A stretch of 17,414 nucleotides of DNA from Bacillota bacterium (GCA_023436515.1 JAEZIV010000174.1:1-17414); one strand, 5' to 3'; numbered from the stretch's first letter, positions 1-7,741 are shown. A program made the numbers and translations. Notes: generated from the sequence alone by a model not told the origin.

Positions 1-153
1 GATTAGGATTAAGCGAAAGCACTTAGGGGTGTAGAAAAAAGCCAGAGGAAAGCTGACTTGCACAGCTGATGATGCTCGTTCCGAATTTTTACAAAAAAGG
101 AGGCGGGGTGATTGTAAAGAAAAAGCAGCAGAATAAAAATTGAGCCCTTCTCC

Positions 154-219
154 TAAAAAAAAAGAGTCCCCAGAGTAGTATTTGGAACTATAAACTATGG
201 GGCTGTCGCGACAGCCCCA
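154..219 (-). terminator. Terminator structures downstream of gpmI
   Basis: Just past the gpmI stop codon (minus strand) lies a perfect 22-base palindrome at 198-219, built on GGGGCTGTCG/CGACAGCCCC. It is followed by a second weaker stem (165-170 pairing with 184-189, one G-U pair) that runs directly into nine U residues (plus-strand A run at 155-163). The second stem plus U run has the form of an intrinsic terminator. The strong first palindrome lacks its own U tract, so the two may act together. Seen directly; function inferred. Confidence 0.6.
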
Positions 220-236
220 CAATCATAATCAGTAAC

Positions 237-1772
237 TTATCTAACAAGCAAAGACTCCCCTGTCATCTCAGCTGGCTTTTCCACTCCCATTATATCAAGT
301 ATAGTTGGAGTTAAATCTGCAAGTTTGCCTTCCTTTAGAGCTGCATTCCCTAGTCCAATGCCGATTAAGGGAACATCGTAGGTGGTATGGGCAGTAAAGG
401 CACCACCATTCTCGTAATCCAGCATCTGTTCAGCATTTCCATGGTCGGCCGTAATAAGTACTATGCCATTCTGTGCAGTAACAGCATCTACAACCCTTCC
501 AAGACAAGTGTCAACTGCTTCAACTGCTGCTTTTGCCGCATTGAAATCCCCGGTATGTCCAACCATGTCACAGTTTGCAAAGTTCAGTATTATTACATCG
601 TACTGTTTGGAGTTAATTCTGCTAACACATTCCTCAGCAACTTCATAAGCGCTCATTTCAGGCTTCATATCATAAGTTGCAACCTTTGGTGACGGAATTA
701 ACGCTCTATCCTCACCTTCATACTGAGTTTCAACACCACCATTAAAGAAGAAGGTAACATGAGCATACTTTTCAGTTTCTGCAATTCTGAGCTGTCTGTA
801 ACCCAGCTTGCTGATATATTCACCGAAAGTGTTATTAAGTGTCTGAGGCTTAAAGGCAACAGATACATTCGGCATGGTCTTATCATACTGGGTCATGCAT
901 ACGAAATAGAGGGGGAAGAAGCCATTAGCTCTTTCAAAGCCTTTGAAATCCGGATCTACAAAGGTTCTTGTGATCTCTCTTGCTCTATCGGGTCTGAAAT
1001 TAAAGAATATTACCGAATCATTAGCACCAATAGTTGCCACAGGCTTACCATTTTCAAGGATAGCTGTTGGCTTTACAAACTCATCGTACTCCTTCTTTGC
1101 AAAGGAGCTTTCAACTGCTTCTACTGCAGAATTAGCTGTTAGTCCTTTTCCCAGAACCATAACATCATAAGCCTGCTGGACTCTATCCCAACGGTTGTCT
1201 CTGTCCATTGAGTAATATCTTCCCATAACTGAGGCTATCTTTCCTACGCCTATCTCTTTTATTTTGGCTTCAAGCTCTTCTGTATACTGCTTTGAGCTGT
1301 CAGGCGGAACATCCCTGCCGTCAAAGAAGCAGTGAATAAATACGTCCTTAAGACCATTTTTTTTGGCGAACTCAAGGAGACCGTATAAATGGGTATTGTG
1401 ACTGTGTACTCCGCCATCTGACAACAGTCCGAACAAATGTAGCTTTGATTTGTTTTTTCTGCAGTTATCGGCAGCCATCAGGAATTCTTCCTTATCGAAG
1501 AAATCTCCGTCTTTTATTGATTTTGTTATTCTGGTAAGTTCCTGGTAAACTATTCTTCCCGCGCCAATATTTGTATGACCAACCTCAGAGTTTCCCATCT
1601 GACCTTCCGGTAGTCCTACTTCCATTCCACTGGTGTGAACTACTGTGTTGGGGTAAGTTGAAAGGTATTTATCCAGGTTTGGTTTGTTTGCCGCAGCAAT
1701 TGCATTTCCTTCTATTTTAGGATTGTTGCCAAACCCATCAAGGATTGCAAGTGTTATTAATTTCTTTTCCAT
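237..1772 (-). CDS. gpmI: 2,3-bisphosphoglycerate-independent phosphoglycerate mutase
   Basis: Interconverts 3- and 2-phosphoglycerate in lower glycolysis, a cytoplasmic two-metal enzyme of the alkaline-phosphatase superfamily. At 511 residues it has the normal family length. Visible motifs are LDGFG at residues 11-15 with the metal-binding Asp12, the catalytic phosphoserine site GNSEVGH with Ser62, the DRDNRWDR phosphoglycerate-binding segment, NFRPDRARE, NFANCDMVGHTGD and the C-terminal metal motif TADHGNAE. The ATG is preceded by a good ribosome binding site (GGGAG, about 8 bases upstream). It lies 245 bp downstream of the pgk-tpi fusion on the same strand, so it may be cotranscribed or have its own promoter in the gap; I could not settle which. 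Sequence and length leave no real alternative to GpmI. Confidence 0.97.
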   Translation of the reverse strand: MEKKLITLAILDGFGNNPKIEGNAIAAANKPNLDKYLSTYPNTVVHTSGMEVGLPEGQMGNSEVGHTNIGAGRIVYQELTRITKSIKDGDFFDKEEFLMAADNCRKNKSKLHLFGLLSDGGVHSHNTHLYGLLEFAKKNGLKDVFIHCFFDGRDVPPDSSKQYTEELEAKIKEIGVGKIASVMGRYYSMDRDNRWDRVQQAYDVMVLGKGLTANSAVEAVESSFAKKEYDEFVKPTAILENGKPVATIGANDSVIFFNFRPDRAREITRTFVDPDFKGFERANGFFPLYFVCMTQYDKTMPNVSVAFKPQTLNNTFGEYISKLGYRQLRIAETEKYAHVTFFFNGGVETQYEGEDRALIPSPKVATYDMKPEMSAYEVAEECVSRINSKQYDVIILNFANCDMVGHTGDFNAAKAAVEAVDTCLGRVVDAVTAQNGIVLITADHGNAEQMLDYENGGAFTAHTTYDVPLIGIGLGNAALKEGKLADLTPTILDIMGVEKPAEMTGESLLVR

Positions 1773-1902
1773 ATAATCATCTCCCTTATTTAACTAAACG
1801 GCTACTTATAATTAAAGTCGTTAGATATATCACCTGTCACAGCTATTTTTTAGTCTAACACTTATAATAAGCAAATTTAACATTAATGTATCCATATTAC
1901 AA

Positions 1903-1934
1903 TTTGACCCCCCAGCACCTACCGGAGGGTCAAA
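1903..1934 (-). terminator. Stem-loop between pgk-tpi and gpmI
   Basis: An 8-bp perfect inverted repeat (TTTGACCC at 1903-1910 and GGGTCAAA at 1927-1934) encloses a 16-base loop that can form two further C-G pairs. It is about 85 bases downstream of the pgk-tpi stop on the minus strand. There is no clean U run after it, so it could be a partial terminator or an mRNA processing/stability element that separates expression of the fusion from gpmI. Confidence 0.45.
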
Positions 1935-2017
1935 TACATATTCATAATACACTAAATCTGATTCCTTTGTACATAGCAAAATGTGTTTGTTCCAAAGTAG
2001 CTGAAGGCACTTTACTA

Positions 2018-3958
2018 CTATGCATTTGCTATTACAGTAAACTCGTCAACCTTCAAGCTTGCTCCGCCAACAAGTCCACCATCAATATCTGACATAGCGA
2101 ACAGCTCAGCTGCATTTTTTGCATTAACACTTCCGCCGTATTGAATTCTAACATGTTCAGCAACTTCCTCACCATAGAGTTCCAAAACCAACTCTCTGAT
2201 AATTGCGCACACTTCGTTAGCCTGCTCATTTGTTGCTGTTTTACCAGTTCCTATAGCCCAAATCGGCTCATAAGCTATAACAGTCTTTTTAACCTGTTCA
2301 GGAGTCAACCCAAGTAAAGCAACCTTAATCTGATATCTTACATGATCAGCAGTAACTCCCTGTTCTCTCTGGGTAAGTGTTTCACCACAGCAAATGATTG
2401 GGGTCATGCCGTAATTAAATATGGCATGTGCTTTCTTGTTGATCATTTCGTTTGTTTCACCAAAATATTCTCTTCTTTCGGAGTGACCGATTATAACATA
2501 ATCAACTCCAAGGTCAGCCAGCATAGGACCGGAAACTTCACCTGTGAAAGCACCCTTCTCTTCCCAATGCATGTTCTGGGCAGCAACCTTTATATTTGTA
2601 CCCTTAACAGCGTCAATAACACCGGGCAGGCATACAAAAGGTACTCCTACAACAACCTCGTTAGCAGCATCAGCAACACTTGCTTTTAATTCATTAACAA
2701 AAGCTACTGCTTCCTTTGGAGTTTTATTCATCTTCCAGTTACCGGCAGCTATTGTCTTTCTTGGATTTTTATTCAAGAGAACAGCTATGCCAGGGAGTAC
2801 CTTTCCTTCAAGAAACTCAAGGGAAGCTCCGCCACCTGTAGAGATGTGAGTTATCTTATCTGCAAAGCCCAGCTGTTCAACTGCTGCAGCAGAATCACCA
2901 CCGCCAACTATTGAGAGTGCACCTGATTCAGCAACTGCTTTGGCAATTTCCTTTGTTCCTGTAGCGAAGTTAGGGAATTCAAATACTCCCATAGGTCCGT
3001 TCCATATAACAGTCTTGGCTTTTCTTATTTCCTTGGAGAACTTCTCTATTGTAAGTGATCCGATGTCCATACCCATCCAACCGTCAGGCATAGCATCTGA
3101 AGGAACATACTTGATTTCCGTATCATTCTTGAACTCCTGAGCAACCATGCTGCCTATTGGAAGCATCAGATTAACTCCCTTTGCCTCGGCTTTTGCCATA
3201 AGGGTCTTTGCAAGCTCAATCTTGTCATCCTCGCAGATTGATTCACCGATGTGATAGCCCTTTGCCTTTAAAAAGGTGTAAGCCATACCTCCACCTATTA
3301 TAAGAGTATCCACCTTATCAATCAGGTTTTCAATAACAGCTATTTTATCAGATACCTTTGCGCCACCCAATATAGCTACAAAAGGTCTGGCTGGGTTTGC
3401 AAGAGCCTTACCCATAAATTCAATTTCTTTTTTGATCAAATATCCGGAAACAGCCGGGAGATAATCAGCAAGACCTGCAGTTGAAGCGTGGGCTCTGTGT
3501 GCAGTACCAAATGCATCATTTACAAATATTTCAGCAAGACTAGAAAGCTCTTTTACAAATGCAGGATCATTCTTTGTTTCTTCTTTATGGAATCTTACAT
3601 TCTCAAGCATAAGGACTTCGCCGTCTTTTAAGGAAGCAGCTTTTGCTTTTGCATCTTCTCCAATAACGTCCTTAGCCATTATTACCTCTTTACCTAGAAG
3701 CTCCCCTAATCTAGCAGCAGTAGGCTTCATGCTATACTTTTCTTCGAAACCTTCCTTTGGTCTGCCAAGGTGAGAAACCAAGATTGTCTTTGCACCCTTC
3801 TCAACAAGATATTTGATGGTAGGTAATGCACCAACTATTCTCTTATCATCAGTAATATTTCTGTCTGCATCCAATGGCACATTAAAGTCAACTCTTACAA
3901 TAACCCTTTTACCGGACACATCGATGTCTTCGATGGTCTTTTTGTTCATCATACTCAT
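2018..3958 (-). CDS. pgk-tpi: Bifunctional phosphoglycerate kinase-triosephosphate isomerase fusion
   Basis: One uninterrupted 646-residue reading frame encodes two complete glycolytic enzymes. Residues 1-395 are phosphoglycerate kinase: substrate-binding VRVDFNVP (21-28), SHLGRP (62-67), the nucleotide-site GGGDS (353-357) and [13 protein letters not shown] near the domain end. Residues 399-646 are triosephosphate isomerase: AGNWKMNK with Lys409, GHSERR with catalytic His492, [11 protein letters not shown] with catalytic Glu564, and the phosphate-loop YGGSV. The junction reads [13 protein letters not shown], with no stop codon, start codon or ribosome binding site between the domains. All catalytic residues are present, so both activities are expected. 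The same domain order is known from Thermotoga maritima; separate pgk and tpi genes are usual in clostridia. The start is chosen because AGGAG lies 9 bases upstream; internal ATGs at codons 3 and 4 are possible. gpmI follows downstream. Confidence 0.96.
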   Translation of the reverse strand: MSMMNKKTIEDIDVSGKRVIVRVDFNVPLDADRNITDDKRIVGALPTIKYLVEKGAKTILVSHLGRPKEGFEEKYSMKPTAARLGELLGKEVIMAKDVIGEDAKAKAASLKDGEVLMLENVRFHKEETKNDPAFVKELSSLAEIFVNDAFGTAHRAHASTAGLADYLPAVSGYLIKKEIEFMGKALANPARPFVAILGGAKVSDKIAVIENLIDKVDTLIIGGGMAYTFLKAKGYHIGESICEDDKIELAKTLMAKAEAKGVNLMLPIGSMVAQEFKNDTEIKYVPSDAMPDGWMGMDIGSLTIEKFSKEIRKAKTVIWNGPMGVFEFPNFATGTKEIAKAVAESGALSIVGGGDSAAAVEQLGFADKITHISTGGGASLEFLEGKVLPGIAVLLNKNPRKTIAAGNWKMNKTPKEAVAFVNELKASVADAANEVVVGVPFVCLPGVIDAVKGTNIKVAAQNMHWEEKGAFTGEVSGPMLADLGVDYVIIGHSERREYFGETNEMINKKAHAIFNYGMTPIICCGETLTQREQGVTADHVRYQIKVALLGLTPEQVKKTVIAYEPIWAIGTGKTATNEQANEVCAIIRELVLELYGEEVAEHVRIQYGGSVNAKNAAELFAMSDIDGGLVGGASLKVDEFTVIANA

Positions 3959-4018
3959 ATGTTCACTCTCCTATATAATATTTAACCGAGTCTTAATTTT
4001 AGGAAAATCCGCTTATGT

Positions 4019-4073
4019 CATACAATGTATGTTATCCAAATTTCCCAACATCCATTCTGTAGGAATGGTTGTT
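4019..4073. promoter_or_regulatory. Two inverted repeats upstream of pgk-tpi
   Basis: The gap between pgk-tpi and the pentapeptide remnant holds two dyads about 60-115 bp upstream of the pgk start. The first is CATACA-A-TGTATG at 4019-4031, a 13-base palindrome of operator-like size. The second is CCATTC-TGTAG-GAATGG at 4052-4068, extended by AACA/TGTT across one mismatch to 4047-4073. Their position fits an operator or leader hairpin for the glycolytic genes, but no regulator is recognisable and no clear -10/-35 pair was found. The remainder of 4074-4342 is AT-rich and I see nothing else in it. Confidence 0.3.
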
Positions 4074-4342
4074 TAGAATCATTACATCATGGTAATAGCT
4101 TACTACTTTGATGATTCCTTCATTATAATTCACTTTTAATGATTCTTTGTTTAAAACTTAATTATCCGAATATTGTGGCATTTAATAGTAAATAAATAGC
4201 CAAAGTAATTTTACCTCTTTTTGTCGGTTATTTCAATAGCTTTATTAGTAAATTAACACTACTATTGTATCCCTCGGCTATGTGATAATATTAAGAAAAC
4301 AAACCTCTTGTTTTTCGATAAAGTTTGTACAAGGAGTTAGTT

Positions 4343-4562
4343 ATGAAAATAAAAAAGCCTGAATTACCTGAAAATTTATTGGTAGTTTTCAGAATGTAAT
4401 CTTACTTCTGTGGAGTTTGCCGACACAGCACTTAAGGGTGTGGACTTTACCACCTGTGACCTGGAGGGTCTCTTATTGAAAGGCCCAGAGCTGAAAGGAG
4501 CTATCGTTAATGAATTTCAGGCTCTGGGCTTGTCTAAGTTATTGGGAATTATAATTAAATAA
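4343..4562 (+). pseudogene. Collapsed pentapeptide-repeat protein gene
   Basis: An AAGGAG site six bases upstream of an ATG begins a frame reading MKIKKPELPENLLVVFRM and then a stop (4397-4399). In another frame, from about 4386, the sequence continues FSECNLTSVEFADTALKGVD and FTTCDLEGLLLKG, ending in VNEFQALGLSKLLGIIIK and a TAA at 4560. The N-terminus, the A(D/N)LxG-like pentapeptide units and the C-terminal helix match the ends of Qnr/MfpA-like pentapeptide-repeat proteins of clostridia, which are about 210 residues. Here only about 16 residues of the start and 58 of the end remain, joined out of frame. The simplest reading is an internal deletion of the repeat core, leaving a dead gene with an intact ribosome binding site. 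The family identification rests on remembered consensus, not a search. Confidence 0.75.
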
Positions 4563-4575
4563 GGTAGTCTTTTAA

Positions 4576-5310
4576 TTAGCGTAGGTTTCTGATTGATATC
4601 CTTATGCTTTCAAAAGGATCAATATAAATATTATCCTGCTCAACTGCAACCCATTTAAAACCGGCCTGTTCAGCAATGGCATACAGGCTGCTGCAGTTAA
4701 TAATACCTGTTCCTACCTCCGTCATCCTTTTATCCTGCTCTGTTGACATATCCTTAATGTGAATGGTTTTAACCCGAGACAGGTTATCTAATAAATACTT
4801 CTCAGGAGTTAGTCCTGCATATGCTACCCAGTAGCAGTCAAGTTCAAGAGAAACATTCTCAGGCGAAGTATTTTTAAGAATAATATCCTCTGCCATCTCA
4901 CCATTAAACTTTGGAATAAATTCATGACTGTGATTATGATACATAAAGCTTATTCCGTTTCTGCGCATTGTGTTTCCCCATTTTTCTGCCTTTTCGCAGA
5001 GGCGAAGCCAACCGTCAATGTCCGGTGAATCATACCAACCCAAACCGACCATGTCAATTCCTATTGTATTACAGTATTCAATCAATCCGTCAAGATCATT
5101 ATCGAGAACATCAGTATTTGTGTGAGTACCCATGGCCTTCAAGTCATATTTTCCGAGTAATCTCTTCATATCCCCGGCATTTATATCGAAGAAGGAATAA
5201 AATTCAACTCCGTCATAGCCGGCTTCAGATACTTCCTTAAGAACCTTCTCAAAGTTCTCCGAGCATTTATCTCTTAGTGAGTACAACTGCAGTCCAATAT
5301 CAGGCTTCAT
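4576..5310 (-). CDS. Sugar phosphate isomerase/epimerase (xylose isomerase-like TIM barrel)
   Basis: A 244-residue protein of the IolE/IolI-like AP-endonuclease-2 TIM-barrel superfamily. These cytoplasmic divalent-metal enzymes isomerise, epimerise or dehydrate sugars and keto-sugars. Family landmarks are GLQLYSLRD near the N-terminus, GYDGVEF (31-37), MYHNHSHEF (123-131), LELDCYWVAYAG (155-166), TIHIKDM (182-188) and the C-terminal VAVEQD (221-226). Candidate metal ligands are Glu156/Asp158, His184 and Glu224. Its start overlaps the end of the upstream dehydrogenase gene by 11 bases and it has its own AAGGAG site, so the two are translationally coupled. Substrate is unknown. Association with Gfo/Idh/MocA enzymes suggests a keto-sugar or inositol-type intermediate. 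An 8-bp AT-only inverted repeat (4552-4559 with 4571-4578) lies at its 3' end and might help termination. Confidence 0.88.
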   Translation of the reverse strand: MKPDIGLQLYSLRDKCSENFEKVLKEVSEAGYDGVEFYSFFDINAGDMKRLLGKYDLKAMGTHTNTDVLDNDLDGLIEYCNTIGIDMVGLGWYDSPDIDGWLRLCEKAEKWGNTMRRNGISFMYHNHSHEFIPKFNGEMAEDIILKNTSPENVSLELDCYWVAYAGLTPEKYLLDNLSRVKTIHIKDMSTEQDKRMTEVGTGIINCSSLYAIAEQAGFKWVAVEQDNIYIDPFESIRISIRNLR

Positions 5311-6358
5311 AAATATCAGCTCCTTTTATACATTCTCCGTTTTCAGCAGATTTGAAAATGGCATCAATTACCCTCATTACCCGCATTGCCTGAGCAGGAG
5401 TCACAATAAGCTTTTCTTCTCCTCTTATAGCCTTGGCTACATTATCATAGTAATCCTTACAGTCAGGCTCCACTATCGGCAGCGGAAGCTCTTCAATTGT
5501 TTCTACCGGCCTTGGTGCCATGGTTTTTGTGGGTCCGGCACTTGTGTACACTATACCTTCCTCCCACTTGAATTCAACCATATTGGCCTTGAGGATTTTG
5601 CCGTTGCAGTCCCAGTCATTAATCACAAGTGTTCCCGCGTCTGTGCTTATGTGCCATCTGGGCAGAGGTATAAAGGTATAGGTATCAACCTCAATTAATG
5701 CACTTAAGCCATTTTGAAACTTAAGCATTACCTTCAGGTTATCATCAACATCCTTAAATTTCACACTCAGGAGATGGGCATAAATCTCAGTTACAGGACT
5801 GTCTACCATCCAGAGCAATTGATCCAGCAGATGTACTCCCCAGTCCAGAAGCATTCCACCACCGGCCTCCCTTACACATCGCCAATCACCGGGAACCCCT
5901 CTGGAGCCCTGTACACGGGACTCTATATAGAAGGGAGTCCCGATCAATTTCTTATCAAGGGCTTCCTTGACAATCCTGTAATCCTTGTCCCAGCGCCTGT
6001 TCTGATGAACAGTGAATATTCTCTTTGTCTCCTTTGAAACCTGAAGAACCTCTTCCAACTCCTCTGCATTCATCATAACAGGCTTTTCACATATAACATG
6101 CTTTCCTGCTTTGAGAGCTTCAATGGATATATCCCTGTGAAAATTGTTTGGGGTAGCAATAATAACAAGCTCAGTACTGTCGGCAAGACACTCCTCCAGT
6201 GATTTATAACCCTTATACCCAAGCTCCACACCGGCCTGGACACGTTGGGGATTAATATCGTACACACCTACCACTTCAATAGAATTAATCTGTTTTATCT
6301 GTTGTGCATGGAAGGAGCCCATACCTCCAAATCCAATAATTGCAGCCTTTATACTCAT
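5300..6358 (-). CDS. Gfo/Idh/MocA family oxidoreductase (second in operon)
   Basis: A 352-residue NAD(P)-dependent sugar or polyol dehydrogenase. The N-terminal Rossmann fold carries GFGGMG at residues 9-14 and a following acidic VYDIN. The cofactor/substrate motif CEKP has Lys92, a catalytic residue in the family. The C-terminal alpha/beta substrate domain carries GGGMLLDWGVHLLDQ with Asp172 and His176, the usual catalytic pair. A GGAGG ribosome binding site lies five bases before the ATG. It is the middle gene of a three-gene minus-strand set, 142 bp after the other dehydrogenase, and overlaps the isomerase gene downstream. The 142-bp gap shows no convincing hairpin or promoter. Family members act on inositol, 1,5-anhydro-fructose, 3-keto-glycosides and others; the sequence does not tell me which. 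Confidence 0.92.
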   Translation of the reverse strand: MSIKAAIIGFGGMGSFHAQQIKQINSIEVVGVYDINPQRVQAGVELGYKGYKSLEECLADSTELVIIATPNNFHRDISIEALKAGKHVICEKPVMMNAEELEEVLQVSKETKRIFTVHQNRRWDKDYRIVKEALDKKLIGTPFYIESRVQGSRGVPGDWRCVREAGGGMLLDWGVHLLDQLLWMVDSPVTEIYAHLLSVKFKDVDDNLKVMLKFQNGLSALIEVDTYTFIPLPRWHISTDAGTLVINDWDCNGKILKANMVEFKWEEGIVYTSAGPTKTMAPRPVETIEELPLPIVEPDCKDYYDNVAKAIRGEEKLIVTPAQAMRVMRVIDAIFKSAENGECIKGADIYEA

Positions 6359-6500
6359 ATAATCCTCCGATTTACATATAAACTCACATCAAGTGATATA
6401 GGGTAAACTATTTATAATTCCGGCTTAGCCAAATTATGATATTATTAATCAGCATTTACCACTTTTATAATTGTTTTTTCGACTTAGCCCGAGTGCTTTT

Positions 6501-7583
6501 CTATTCATTAAAGTATACCGGTTTTCCAGTCTTTGCTGATTCATATATGCCTTCAAGTATCTGGGTGACCACCAGCGCCTGCTCTGCTGTTACCACAAGC
6601 TCAGACTTACCCACTATGGCATTTATAAATGCAAGCTGTTCAAGGACTTCAGGTTTTTGAACTCCTCCTTCATAGAAGGCAACTCCTCCCGAATTAAAAT
6701 CAGGCTTTGTCACAAACTGATTGCCATTTTTTACTCCATTAATCCTTAGACCGTCCAGCATATCGGCTCCGGCCTCTGTTCCACAAAGGATTGTGGCAGC
6801 CTCAAGGTTTTCCAGAGAATTAAGAGCCCAACTGGACTCAAGTATTATAGTTGCACCGTTCTCCATTACAACAAAGCCAAAGGCACTATCCTCAACTGTA
6901 AATTCCTCACAATTCCAGTCTCCCCATGCATTTCCGGTATTCTTCTGGTTGTTGAGCTTATGATATGTAGTTCCAACGGCGTATTTAGGCTTATAATTGT
7001 CCATCATCCACAAGGTAAGATCCAGAGCATGGGTTCCTATGTCAATGAGGGGGCCTCCACCCTGTTCATATTCATTAAGGAAAACTCCCCAGGTTGGAAC
7101 TGCTCTACGTCGGATAGCTCTTGCCTTTGCCATGTATATTTCACCGAGAACCCCATTTTTACATTCTTCCTTAAGATATATCGAATCGGGGCGGAAACGG
7201 TTTTGATAACCTATAGTAAGAACCTTATTGTTGCTTTTAGCAGCCTCTACCATTTTCTTAGCCTCTGCGGAATTTATTGCCATTGGCTTTTCACACATTA
7301 CATGCTTTCCAGCGTTCAAAGCTGCTACTGTTATTTCGCTATGGGAACGATTTGGAGTACATACATAAACTATGTCAATACTATCGTCCTTAAGTAATTC
7401 TTTGTAATCGGAGAACACCTTAGCGTCTGCTGTACCATACTCCGTGGCTGCTTTCTCTGCCTTTTGTAATACAATATCGCAAAAAGCAATCATATCCACC
7501 ATGCCTGTCTGCTTAATGCCAGGCATTTGTTTTCCGTTTGCGATACCACCACAACCAATAATCCCTGCTTTTAATCTAGACAT
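6501..7583 (-). CDS. Gfo/Idh/MocA family oxidoreductase (first in operon)
   Basis: A roughly 360-residue dinucleotide-dependent dehydrogenase, paralogous to the next gene. Visible are the Rossmann motif GCGGIANG (residues 10-17), CEKP (Lys99) and GGGPLIDIGTHALDLTLW with Asp181 and His185. I place the start at 7583 and not at the in-frame ATG at 7595: the upstream ATG has no ribosome binding site, while its own bases form GGGGGA, which pairs fully with the anti-SD using one wobble, five bases before the second ATG. It is the first gene of a probable three-gene operon, with an AraC regulator divergent upstream. The leader carries strong hairpins and a tandem repeat. The product is likely cytoplasmic; the substrate is unknown. 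Confidence 0.92.
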   Translation of the reverse strand: MSRLKAGIIGCGGIANGKQMPGIKQTGMVDMIAFCDIVLQKAEKAATEYGTADAKVFSDYKELLKDDSIDIVYVCTPNRSHSEITVAALNAGKHVMCEKPMAINSAEAKKMVEAAKSNNKVLTIGYQNRFRPDSIYLKEECKNGVLGEIYMAKARAIRRRAVPTWGVFLNEYEQGGGPLIDIGTHALDLTLWMMDNYKPKYAVGTTYHKLNNQKNTGNAWGDWNCEEFTVEDSAFGFVVMENGATIILESSWALNSLENLEAATILCGTEAGADMLDGLRINGVKNGNQFVTKPDFNSGGVAFYEGGVQKPEVLEQLAFINAIVGKSELVVTAEQALVVTQILEGIYESAKTGKPVYFNE

Positions 7584-7592
7584 ATTATCCCC

Positions 7593-7613
7593 CATCTACG
7601 CGCATAGCGCGTA
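7593..7613 (-). promoter_or_regulatory. GC-rich leader hairpin abutting the ribosome binding site of the first dehydrogenase gene
   Basis: TACGCGC-ATA-GCGCGTA (7597-7613) is a perfect 7-bp stem with a three-base loop. On the transcript it is followed at once by GATGGGGGAT and the start codon. Nearly the same sequence precedes galK (12315-12345). The hairpin ends two bases before the GGGGGA Shine-Dalgarno, so folding could restrict ribosome access or stall upstream RNases. Sequence seen; function inferred. Confidence 0.5.
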
Positions 7614-7630
7614 CACATATAGTATTGAAA

Positions 7631-7645
7631 AGTCACTTAGTGACT
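7631..7645. repeat. Short perfect inverted repeat
   Basis: AGTCAC-TTA-GTGACT is a 6-bp stem with a three-base loop. It lies between the GC-rich leader hairpin and the tandem repeat, in the region dividing the dehydrogenase operon from its divergent AraC gene. It could be a regulator half-site pair or part of the structured leader. Confidence 0.4.
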
Positions 7646-7741
7646 GTGCGAAGAACATCGATGTTTGCCTTAACTCTGCTTCGCGCTTTTCACTGTGCGA
7701 AGAACATCGATGTTTGCATTAAACTCTGCTTCGCGCTTTTC
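7643..7741. repeat. Two-copy 49/50-bp tandem repeat with nested palindromes
   Basis: Unit 1 (7643-7691) and unit 2 (7692-7741) differ only by one substitution and one extra A. Each unit contains the perfect palindrome AACATCGATGTT (7654-7665 and 7703-7714) flanked by outer arms GTGCGAAG and CTTCGCGC (7646-7653/7679-7686 and 7695-7702/7729-7736), so each can fold as a long hairpin in which one outer pair is G-U on the plus strand. The array fills the 5' leader of the dehydrogenase operon. It could be an intergenic repeat family, a protein-binding array or a leader attenuator. There is no spacer of the kind seen in CRISPR arrays. Confidence 0.85.

Noticed and set aside
1..150. Possible end of a plus-strand gene at the left edge, and a GTG mini-frame after AGGAGG at about 101-143
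   Set aside because: All three plus frames are broken by stops within short distances and the longest runs (about 32 codons) have no recognisable motif. The mini-frame of 11 codons is lysine/glutamine-rich and likely chance.
6359..6500. A promoter or terminator between the two dehydrogenase genes
   Set aside because: Only AT-rich sequence and a trivial GGC-TTA-GCC stem were seen; nothing beyond chance expectation.
7444..7722. 92-codon plus-strand open frame running through the tandem repeat
   Set aside because: Most of it is antisense to the dehydrogenase gene, and its tail is simply the repeat translated twice with a frame change; no ribosome binding site.
7643..7741. Two repeats as a CRISPR array
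   Set aside because: The copies are directly adjacent with no unique spacers, and there are only two.
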